A stretch of 5,135 nt of DNA from Competibacteraceae bacterium UBA2788 (GTDB lineage Bacteria > Pseudomonadota > Gammaproteobacteria > Competibacterales > Competibacteraceae), in assembly GCA_002352185.1 (NCBI GenBank), contig DEHY01000030.1:14266-19400 (forward strand). The letters are read 5' to 3'. This document shows positions 1 to 5,135 of this stretch, piece after piece. The notes beneath the pieces are model-generated. The model did no database searches. It was given only the letters and a program-made list of their open reading frames with translations, and was not told where the DNA came from. Made by a program: the position numbers and the translations under genes. The number at the start of each line of letters is the position of its first letter. The first letter of the stretch is position 1.

Positions 1-765
<765 letters not shown>

Positions 766-769
766 CCGA

Positions 770-802
770 TCCGTTCTCCGCACCTTGCGCACGGAGAACG
801 GA
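770..802. terminator. Perfect 11-bp inverted repeat between convergent genes, likely bidirectional terminator
   Basis: The arm TCCGTTCTCCG (770-780) is matched exactly by its reverse complement CGGAGAACGGA (792-802) across an 11-nt loop. It begins 4 bases after the ligA stop and ends 11 bases before the stop of the opposing isomerase gene, which is where a shared terminator is expected. Neither side is followed directly by a run of T in its own direction, so it is not a textbook intrinsic terminator. It could also act as a 3'-end stabilising hairpin. Confidence 0.55.
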
Positions 803-813
803 CCGAGCATCAA

Positions 814-1836
814 TTACTTCTTCTCTTCCTTCTTGCTGTCCTTGCTGTCCTTGCTGTCCTTGCTGTCCTTGCTGTCCTTGCTGTCCTTGCTGTCTTTGCT
901 GTCCTTGGCGGCTTCCGGCGCCGGCTTGGCGGCGCTGACCTGGATCTCCTTGATCTCGATCTTGGCGCCTGATTTCAGCTTTTCCAGATAGTCGTTCACC
1001 AGCTTGCTTTGCAACATCTGCGCGATCTGCGGCTTCAACTCATCCAGAGACGGCGGCGTGGCCTCGCGGGTGTCTTCCAGCAGGATGACGTGCCAGCCGA
1101 ACGGAGTTTGCACCGGCTGCTCGCTGTACTTGCCTTTTTCCAGCTTGGCGACCGCCTGCGCGAACGGCGGCACCATCATGCTCGGCGCGAACCAGCCCAA
1201 ATCGCCGCCGTTCGCCGCAGAGCTGTCGCTGGACTTGGTTTTCGCCAATTCAGCGAACGCGCCGCCCTTCTTCAGTTCGGCGATCACTTCTTTCGCCTTG
1301 TCCTCGGAATCCACCAGAATGTGGCTGGCCTTGTACTCCTTGCCCTTCATCGCGGCGACGGCGGTATCGTATTCTTTCTTGATGGCCTCTTCGCTGGGCG
1401 CGTTCGCGCTCAGCATCCTGCGCACCACGGTGCTGGCCAGCAGGTTGCGCTGGACCATCTCCATTTGCTGCTTGATCTGCGGATCGTCGGCCAGCTTCTG
1501 CCTGTTGGCCTCCTGCACCAGCAATTCCTCCAGAACCAGCTGGTCAACCAGCGACTTGCTGGCGTCCACCGAATCCACCTTGGCTTTGCCGCGCAGTTGC
1601 TGGGCGTATTGATCGAACGCCGTTTTTGAAATCGGGGTGCCGTTGACCGTTGCGACCGGATCGGGGATGGTGAATGCCGCCGGTTGCGCGACCGGGGTTG
1701 GCTCTGTGGCGGTTGGCGCGGCGGGGGCCGGCGCCGCTTCGGTTTTTTTGTCTTCAGCGGCCAGCGCCATGCTCGACAGCATGAGGGTCGAGGACAGCGC
1801 CAGCAACGGGAGGGTTAATTTATTCAGCTTTTTCAT
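814..1836 (-). CDS. Exported parvulin-type peptidyl-prolyl cis-trans isomerase with Lys-Asp-Ser repeat tail
   Basis: This is a predicted periplasmic folding catalyst of 340 residues. Residues 1-26 form a signal peptide: a basic start (MKKLNK), a hydrophobic core, and an ALA site before AEDKK. An Ala/Pro/Thr-rich linker covers about 33-58. A SurA/PrsA-like N-terminal helical region (about 60-160) contains VATVNGTPISKTAFDQY. A single parvulin domain lies at about 167-257, marked by YKASHILV, GGAFAELAKTKSSD, NGGDLGWF, MVPPFAQAV and TPFGWHVILLED. A helical segment (about 262-290) follows. Residues 311-334 are eight KDS units, then KKEEKK. SurA proper has two parvulin domains and no such tail, so this belongs to the broader PpiC/PrsA-like group; substrates cannot be inferred. 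No lipobox cysteine is seen, so it is probably soluble. The start has a weak GGA 8 nt upstream. It is the last gene of the yciB operon, 22 nt after the bolA-family gene. Confidence 0.93.
   Translation of the reverse strand: MKKLNKLTLPLLALSSTLMLSSMALAAEDKKTEAAPAPAAPTATEPTPVAQPAAFTIPDPVATVNGTPISKTAFDQYAQQLRGKAKVDSVDASKSLVDQLVLEELLVQEANRQKLADDPQIKQQMEMVQRNLLASTVVRRMLSANAPSEEAIKKEYDTAVAAMKGKEYKASHILVDSEDKAKEVIAELKKGGAFAELAKTKSSDSSAANGGDLGWFAPSMMVPPFAQAVAKLEKGKYSEQPVQTPFGWHVILLEDTREATPPSLDELKPQIAQMLQSKLVNDYLEKLKSGAKIEIKEIQVSAAKPAPEAAKDSKDSKDSKDSKDSKDSKDSKDSKKEEKK
833..904. repeat. Eight tandem 9-bp units inside the isomerase gene
   Basis: The unit TTGCTGTCC on the plus strand is repeated eight times without interruption. 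Seven copies are identical; the copy at 887-895 ends in T instead of C. On the coding (minus) strand each unit is Lys-Asp-Ser, using AAG GAC AGC apart from one AAA. Near-identity even at synonymous positions points to recent copying by slippage or unequal exchange rather than ancient conservation. Because the unit is a multiple of three, copy changes stay in frame. Confidence 0.97.
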
Positions 1837-1858
1837 GCGGGGTTTCCAAAAGGTTGGG

Positions 1859-2146
1859 CTAGGTTTCGAGGGTTAAAGCGCTTGCTGCTTCCGGGGTTCG
1901 CGCCTGAATGCTGAGGGCGTGAATTTCCTGCTGCATTAGGTCGGCCACCGCTGCATTCACCAGGCGGTGGCGCTGAATCAGGGTTTTGCCGACAAACGCG
2001 GACGATACGATGTGGACGGTGAAATGACCGCCCTCACGCGCCCCGGCGTGGCCGGCATGGGCGGCGCTGTCGTCCACGATCTCCAGCCGTTCGGGCGCCA
2101 GCGCGGCGCGCAGCCGCTGTTCGATTAAAGCGACTCGGTCCGTCAT
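1859..2146 (-). CDS. bolA: BolA-family protein
   Basis: This is a 95-residue protein of the BolA family, whose members bind [2Fe-2S] clusters together with monothiol glutaredoxins and, in some cases, DNA. Visible family features are the amphipathic N-terminal helix ([12 protein letters not shown]), the strand LEIVDDS, the [15 protein letters not shown] loop and strand, [20 protein letters not shown] with the invariant His60 of RHR, and the closing [12 protein letters not shown]. The HAGHAG loop supplies histidines (His30, His33) that could serve as the second cluster ligand; no cysteine is present anywhere. The sequence fits the BolA clade better than IbaG. The start ATG overlaps the yciI stop in an ATGA arrangement, so translation is probably coupled, and AAGGTG lies 8 nt upstream. 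Whether it acts as a regulator or an iron-sulfur trafficking partner cannot be told from sequence. Confidence 0.93.
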   Translation of the reverse strand: MTDRVALIEQRLRAALAPERLEIVDDSAAHAGHAGAREGGHFTVHIVSSAFVGKTLIQRHRLVNAAVADLMQQEIHALSIQARTPEAASALTLET

Positions 2147-2445
2147 GCCGGCAGCACCTTGCGGAAGGGATAGACTTCGACCGCCGTAAACACGCCGGCG
2201 GCGACGTAAGGATCAGCGTTGGCCCACGCCGTGGCGTCTTCCAGCGAGGGGAACTCGACGACCATTAGACTGCCCTGAAAACCTGCCGGACCGGGATCAG
2301 CGCTGTCAATCGCCGGCAATGGTCCCGCCAGGATCAGTCGGCTTTCGGCCAGCATCGCATTCAGGCGTTCCAGATGGGCGGGACGAACGGACAGCCGTTT
2401 TTCCAGGCTGTTGGGCGTATCGCGGCCAAGGATGGCGTACAGCAT
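2143..2445 (-). CDS. yciI: YciI-family protein
   Basis: This 100-residue protein closely matches E. coli YciI, a small ferredoxin-like fold protein whose physiological reaction is not established. Long shared stretches include [13 protein letters not shown] near the start, [10 protein letters not shown] and [10 protein letters not shown] in the middle, and [10 protein letters not shown] with VYPFRKV near the end. The His24 and Asp78 pair, proposed in the family as active-site residues, are both present. The length equals the family norm. The start is well supported: AAAGGAG lies 8 nt upstream, and the N-terminus MLYAILGRD aligns with the family. The gene sits 2 nt after yciB and overlaps the bolA-family gene by 4 nt, so it is almost certainly cotranscribed with both. 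In E. coli yciI is also near yciB, which supports the name. Confidence 0.96.
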   Translation of the reverse strand: MLYAILGRDTPNSLEKRLSVRPAHLERLNAMLAESRLILAGPLPAIDSADPGPAGFQGSLMVVEFPSLEDATAWANADPYVAAGVFTAVEVYPFRKVLPA

Positions 2446-2447
2446 GA

Positions 2448-2996
2448 TCAGGACTCCTTTGGTGGAGAAGCATCTTTAATATGCCGGCTCATGTAGGCCG
2501 CTTGCGCCAGCACGAACACCAGGGTCAGGCCAAGCATTCCGAACAGTTTGAAATTGACCCAAGTGTTTTCATCAAAGGTAAACGCCACATAAAGATTAGC
2601 CAAACCCATGGCGAAGAAGAAGGCGGCCCAAGCAAGTGTCAGCTTGACCCAGACCGGGGCGGGAAGTTCCAGTTGTGCGCCCATCATCCGCTCCAGCAGG
2701 GTTTTCTGGCCGATGAAGCGGCTACCCAGAAACGCTGCGGCAAATAGCCAGTTCACCACGGTCGGTTTCCATTTGACGAAGACGGGATCGTGCAAAATCA
2801 GGGTCGCCCCACCGAATACAAGTACCAGTCCGGCGGTAAACAGCGGCAGCTTCTCAACCCGGCGCTGGCGCAGCCAGATCCAGCCGACTTGCATCAAAGT
2901 CACCACGATCAATACGCCGGTGGCGACATAAATGTCCGCCAGTTTATAAGCGATAAAGAACAGGAGAATAGGCAGGAAATCGAACAGCAGTTTCAT
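2448..2996 (-). CDS. yciB: Inner membrane protein YciB (septation protein A, IspZ family)
   Basis: YciB is a polytopic inner-membrane protein tied in enterobacteria to envelope integrity and to cell division and elongation factors; its Shigella homologue IspZ is needed for septation. The 182 residues match the family length (E. coli 179) and order: [26 protein letters not shown] at the N-terminus (written here in outline, residues 2-27), then [65 protein letters not shown] and [16 protein letters not shown]. Hydrophobic segments lie at about 3-17, 20-42, 50-68, 79-95, 120-139 and 149-168. The frame stays open upstream to an ATG at 3161, but that extension is polar, is unlike the family and runs into yciO, so the ATG at 2996 is chosen. 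No convincing Shine-Dalgarno precedes it. It is the first gene of a minus-strand operon with yciI, bolA and the isomerase, and is divergent from yciO. Confidence 0.96.
   Translation of the reverse strand: MKLLFDFLPILLFFIAYKLADIYVATGVLIVVTLMQVGWIWLRQRRVEKLPLFTAGLVLVFGGATLILHDPVFVKWKPTVVNWLFAAAFLGSRFIGQKTLLERMMGAQLELPAPVWVKLTLAWAAFFFAMGLANLYVAFTFDENTWVNFKLFGMLGLTLVFVLAQAAYMSRHIKDASPPKES
2454..2460 (-). promoter_or_regulatory. Strong Shine-Dalgarno site of yciI, inside the end of yciB
   Basis: On the minus strand AAAGGAG lies 8 nt before the yciI ATG. It is also the Lys-Glu part of the last yciB codons, just before the TGA stop. It fixes the yciI start, and it is the best ribosome binding site of the window. 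Confidence 0.85.
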
Positions 2997-3055
2997 ATCA
3001 AATAGAGCGTGGCGGACGGGCAAAAGAAAGGCGGCCCCACGGTCGCCGTCTTGAC

Positions 3056-3097
3056 CGGACAGCGTCGGGCTGGCAAGTTGCCGCTCGACAGTGTCCG
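3056..3097. promoter_or_regulatory. 42-bp nested dyad between yciB and yciO, candidate operator or leader hairpin
   Basis: Outer arms CGGACAGCGTCG (3056-3067) and CGACAGTGTCCG (3086-3097) are inverted repeats matching at 10 of 12 positions. Within them, nearly on the same centre, is the perfect odd palindrome GGCAAGTTGCC (3072-3082). As plus-strand RNA it could fold into six pairs, a 2x2 internal loop, seven pairs (one G-U), a one-base bulge, four pairs and a 3-nt loop. It lies 21 bases before the yciO start codon and 59 bases before the yciB start codon. The right arm overlaps a candidate -35 element of yciO. Function is inferred from position and symmetry only. Confidence 0.5.
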
Positions 3098-3113
3098 TTA
3101 CTTTGAGAATAGT
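3085..3113 (+). promoter_or_regulatory. Candidate sigma70 promoter of yciO
   Basis: TCGACA (3085-3090, five of six matches to the -35 consensus) is followed after 17 bases by AATAGT (3108-3113, four of six to the -10). Transcription would then begin at or next to the yciO start codon. On the opposite strand the same region offers an overlapping weak pair, TTGTAA (3131-3136) and TACTAT (3109-3114) with a 16-base gap, which could serve yciB. Both are weak matches. Confidence 0.3.
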
Positions 3114-3118
3114 ACAGT

Positions 3119-3739
3119 ATGAGCCGTTTTTTACAAATTCACCCCACCAATCCGCAGCCACGCCTGATCGCGCAGGCGGTGGAGCAATTGCGCAGCGGCG
3201 CGGTGCTGGTTTATCCCACCGATTCCAGCTACGCCCTGGGTTGCCAACTGGGCGACAAGGCGGCGGCGGAACGTATCCGCCATATCCGCCAGACTGACCG
3301 CCACCACAATTTCACCTTGGTCTGCCGCGATCTGTCGGAAATCGCCACCTACGCCAAGGTGGACAATCAGCGCTACCGCCTGCTCAAGGCCGCTACCCCA
3401 GGACCGTTTACCTTCATCCTGCAAGCCACGCATGAAGTGCCGCGCCGATTGCAGCATCCGCGCCGCAAAACCATCGGCATCCGGGTGCCGGATAACGTCA
3501 TCGCCCGCGCCCTGCTGGCGGAACTGGGCGAACCGATCATGAGCTGCACCCTGATGCTGCCTGGCGATGATTGGCCGCTGCACGATCCTGAAGAGATCGA
3601 AGAGCGCTTGCGCAACCCGGTGGATTTAATCATTGACGGCGGCCCTGGCCAGCGTGAACCCACCACGGTGATTGACCTGACCGACGATGCGCCGCACCTC
3701 ATCCGCCAGGGATTGGGCGACGCCAGCCCGTTTCTCTAG
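3119..3739 (+). CDS. yciO: YciO, YrdC/Sua5-fold protein
   Basis: The length of 206 residues equals E. coli YciO, and the two align from the first residue: IHPTNPQPRLIAQAVE, VYPTDSSYALGC, HNFTLVCRDLSE, HEVPRRL, KTIGIRVP, LLAELGEPI, LMLPG, DPEEI, PTTVIDLTDD and a final GDASPFL. The YrdC fold binds nucleotides and double-stranded RNA; TsaC/Sua5 members make threonylcarbamoyl-AMP for the tRNA t6A modification. The Lys-x-Arg and Ser-x-Asn catalytic set of TsaC is replaced here, by alignment with E. coli TsaC, with Arg57-Gln-Thr59 and Thr144-Leu-Met146, as in YciO proteins. It is therefore unlikely to be the cell's main t6A enzyme, and its role is uncertain. No clear Shine-Dalgarno precedes the ATG, but the family N-terminus supports this start. 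It is divergent from yciB and 33 nt upstream of the M50 gene. Confidence 0.95.
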   Translation: MSRFLQIHPTNPQPRLIAQAVEQLRSGAVLVYPTDSSYALGCQLGDKAAAERIRHIRQTDRHHNFTLVCRDLSEIATYAKVDNQRYRLLKAATPGPFTFILQATHEVPRRLQHPRRKTIGIRVPDNVIARALLAELGEPIMSCTLMLPGDDWPLHDPEEIEERLRNPVDLIIDGGPGQREPTTVIDLTDDAPHLIRQGLGDASPFL

Positions 3740-3760
3740 TCCATACCGTTACAGGCTGCG

Positions 3761-3766
3761 TATAAT
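3761..3766 (+). promoter_or_regulatory. Perfect -10 element (TATAAT) just before the M50 protease gene
   Basis: TATAAT is an exact sigma70 -10 consensus, separated from the next ATG by only six bases (CCGCGA). Transcription normally starts about seven bases after the -10, which would place it on the A of the start codon and give a leaderless message. There is no good -35 at 16-18 bases. A TG at 3757-3758 sits one base too far upstream for a standard extended -10. The message could also come by read-through from yciO. Confidence 0.5.
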
Positions 3767-3772
3767 CCGCGA

Positions 3773-4417
3773 ATGATTGAACTCAACACGATTCAACTGC
3801 TGGTCATTCTGGCGCCGCCGCTGTTGCTGGCGATCACCTTGCACGAAGTGGCGCATGGCTGGGTGGCGCTGCTCTGTGGCGATACGACCGCGAAGCGTTT
3901 AGGGCGACTCAGCCTCAATCCGCTGCGGCATGTGGACCCGATTGGAACCGTGCTGGTGCCTGCAATCATGGCCATCGTGGGTGGTTTCATCTTCGGCTGG
4001 GCCAAGCCGGTGCCGGTCAGCTATAACCGCCTGCACCGACCCAAGCGCGACATGGCGCTGGTGGCGCTGGCCGGCCCGGCGTCGAATCTGCTGATGGCGC
4101 TGGGCTGGGCGCTGGCCGCCGTGATCGGCCACAGTTTGCAGACTGCATTACCATGGCTGGGTCAGCCGCTGATGGCGATGGGTGTAGCGGGCGTGAATGT
4201 CAACGTCATGCTCGGCGCGCTCAACCTGGTGCCGATTCCGCCGCTGGACGGTTCGCGGGTGCTGGCGGGGATGCTGCCGGATCGCGTGGGTCAAACCATG
4301 GCGCAAATAGAACCTTACGGCCTGATTATCCTGGTATTTTTGCTGGTCAGCGGCGTATTGAACCTGATGCCGGTGGTCAGCGGCGTGAGTCACTTCATTC
4401 TCAGCCTGTTTTTCTAA
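3773..4417 (+). CDS. Site-2-protease-like membrane metalloprotease (peptidase M50 family)
   Basis: This is a 214-residue polytopic membrane protein of the compact SpoIVFB/YwhC-like M50 group, predicted zinc proteases that cut within membranes. The zinc motif HEVAH (His24, Glu25, His28) lies in the first hydrophobic segment. The third ligand is Asp159 in [14 protein letters not shown], the family's second signature. Other conserved blocks are [17 protein letters not shown] (44-60), GWAKPVPV (75-82) and [12 protein letters not shown] (99-110). Hydrophobic segments lie at about 7-33, 57-77, 94-120, 132-156 and 182-199, with a short hydrophobic end. All residues needed for catalysis appear present. 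There is no PDZ domain, unlike RseP, so it is not the sigma-E pathway protease; its substrate is unknown. The start is set by the family N-terminus (IELNTIQLL). No Shine-Dalgarno is seen. It lies between yciO and trpS, all on the same strand. Confidence 0.94.
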   Translation: MIELNTIQLLVILAPPLLLAITLHEVAHGWVALLCGDTTAKRLGRLSLNPLRHVDPIGTVLVPAIMAIVGGFIFGWAKPVPVSYNRLHRPKRDMALVALAGPASNLLMALGWALAAVIGHSLQTALPWLGQPLMAMGVAGVNVNVMLGALNLVPIPPLDGSRVLAGMLPDRVGQTMAQIEPYGLIILVFLLVSGVLNLMPVVSGVSHFILSLFF

Positions 4418-4445
4418 TCCCAATTCCGATCCTATTGCAGCCATT

Positions 4446-5135
4446 ATGGAAATCACCCTCACCGGCATCACCACGACCGGCGCTCCACATTTGGGCAACT
4501 ACGTCGGCGCGATTCTGCCCGCCATTGAGGCCAGTCGTCGGCACGACGTGCAATCCTTCTATTTCCTGGCCGACTACCACGCCTTGGTGAAATGCCAGGA
4601 CCCTGCCCTGGTTCACCGTTCGCGGCTGGAAGTCGCCGCGACCTGGCTGGCGCTGGGACTGGAGGTGGATAACGTCATCTTCTACGCCCAGACCGATATT
4701 CCCGAAATCCTGGAACTGACCTGGATGCTGACCTGCGTCACCGCCAAGGGTCTGATGAACCGCGCCCATGCCTACAAGGCGGCGGTGGCCGAAAATCTGG
4801 CGGATCCCGACAAGGATCCCGATAAGGCCATCACCATGGGGCTGTTCAGCTATCCGATCCTGATGGCGGCGGACATTCTGATGTTCAAGGCCAGCAAGGT
4901 CCCGGTGGGCAAGGATCAGACTCAGCATCTGGAAATGGCCCGCGACATCGCCGCTCGCTTCAATTACCTGTACGGCGAGCATTTCGTACTGCCCGAAGCG
5001 GTGGTGGACGAAAAAGCGTCGGTGCTGGTCGGACTCGACGGGCGCAAGATGAGCAAGAGCTACGGCAATACCATCCCGCTGTTCGAGCCGGAAAAAGCGC
5101 TGCGCAAGCTGATCATGCGGATCAAGACCAACTCG
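4446..5135 (+). CDS. trpS: Tryptophanyl-tRNA synthetase TrpS, N-terminal part (3' end outside window)
   Basis: TrpS is a class I aminoacyl-tRNA synthetase charging tRNA-Trp with tryptophan using ATP. The frame runs open from the ATG at 4446 to the window end, giving 230 residues. It begins with [19 protein letters not shown], where PHLG (14-17) is the HIGH-type ATP motif. It continues with [10 protein letters not shown] (38-47), [24 protein letters not shown] (131-145), [18 protein letters not shown] (152-169) and [12 protein letters not shown] (199-210), holding the KMSKS loop. The KMSKS loop at about 201-205 and the GKDQTQH block fit the longer proteobacterial form. A DPDKDPDK duplication is visible at 120-127. 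The gap from the M50 gene is 28 nt, with no Shine-Dalgarno and no clear promoter, so cotranscription with yciO and the protease gene is likely. Confidence 0.97.
   Translation, partial: MEITLTGITTTGAPHLGNYVGAILPAIEASRRHDVQSFYFLADYHALVKCQDPALVHRSRLEVAATWLALGLEVDNVIFYAQTDIPEILELTWMLTCVTAKGLMNRAHAYKAAVAENLADPDKDPDKAITMGLFSYPILMAADILMFKASKVPVGKDQTQHLEMARDIAARFNYLYGEHFVLPEAVVDEKASVLVGLDGRKMSKSYGNTIPLFEPEKALRKLIMRIKTNS
4803..4826 (+). repeat. 12-bp tandem duplication in trpS
   Basis: GATCCCGACAAG (4803-4814) is followed directly by GATCCCGATAAG (4815-4826), differing by one synonymous C to T. In frame this gives Asp-Pro-Asp-Lys twice (residues 120-127), in the loop before the [15 protein letters not shown] block. 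Confidence 0.9.

Noticed and set aside
833..904. CRISPR-like array.
   Set aside because: Units are 9 bp with no spacers and are in frame in a coding region.
785..991. Plus-strand open frame encoding Leu-Leu-Ser repeats.
   Set aside because: It is the antisense reading of the 9-bp repeat in the isomerase gene. The hydrophobic look comes from the repeat, and the opposite strand has a full, recognisable protein.
1004..1629. Two long plus-strand open frames opposite the isomerase gene.
   Set aside because: They are antisense to a clear parvulin gene. Their compositions, rich in Leu/Arg/His in one case and Ser/Ala/Cys in the other, are typical of shadow frames in GC-rich DNA.
3051..3056. TTGACC as a -35 element for yciO.
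   Set aside because: It is a five-of-six match, but no -10-like hexamer lies 16-18 bases downstream.
2997..3161. N-terminal extension of YciB by 55 residues, to an ATG at 3161.
   Set aside because: The extension is polar, unlike any YciB I know, would cover the whole divergent promoter region and overlaps the start of yciO. The ATG at 2996 gives the family length and N-terminus.
4401..4982. Minus-strand open frame of 193 codons opposite trpS.
   Set aside because: It is antisense to trpS, which carries all class I synthetase motifs. The His/Gln/Gly-rich translation is a shadow.

Overview
The window looks like a core chromosomal segment of a gammaproteobacterium. Base composition is moderately high in GC, roughly 60% by eye. 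LigA, YciB, YciI and YciO all read as close relatives of the E. coli proteins, and TrpS reads as the longer proteobacterial form. A free-living environmental lineage such as the Chromatiales or Competibacter-like groups would fit, but that placement is a guess. I see no mobile element, phage gene, RNA gene, CRISPR array or sign of recent transfer. Coding density is very high: the largest non-coding stretch is about 122 bases, so there is no gene-free region above 300 bases.

Layout. (1) 1-765, plus strand: the 3' part of ligA (NAD-dependent DNA ligase), from inside the zinc finger through the helix-hairpin-helix and BRCT domains. (2) 770-802: a perfect 11-bp inverted repeat between the convergent ends of ligA and the next gene, probably a shared terminator hairpin. 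(3) 814-2996, minus strand: a tight four-gene operon read as yciB, yciI, a bolA-family gene, and an exported parvulin-type peptidyl-prolyl isomerase. yciB and yciI are 2 nt apart, and yciI and bolA overlap by 4 nt. The isomerase ends in eight Lys-Asp-Ser repeats encoded by a 9-bp tandem repeat. (4) 2997-3118: a divergent intergenic region holding a 42-bp nested dyad that overlaps a candidate yciO promoter. (5) 3119-5135, plus strand: yciO (YrdC-like fold), a small site-2-type membrane metalloprotease (M50), and trpS (tryptophanyl-tRNA synthetase), cut by the window end.

How the genes relate. The minus-strand operon groups an inner-membrane protein tied to envelope integrity (YciB), a small YciI enzyme-like protein, a BolA protein (iron-sulfur/glutaredoxin partner family) and a periplasmic foldase, so an envelope or stress theme is plausible but inferred. 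The plus-strand cluster combines a putative RNA-binding or nucleotide-binding protein, an intramembrane protease and a tRNA synthetase. From general knowledge of gammaproteobacterial gene order, scpA and scpB (condensin partners) might follow trpS outside the window.

Nothing here is clearly a new system. The points most worth a second look are the Lys-Asp-Ser repeat tail, the nested dyad between yciB and yciO, and the plus-strand genes that lack Shine-Dalgarno sites. One of these has a perfect TATAAT only six bases before its start codon, which suggests leaderless transcription.
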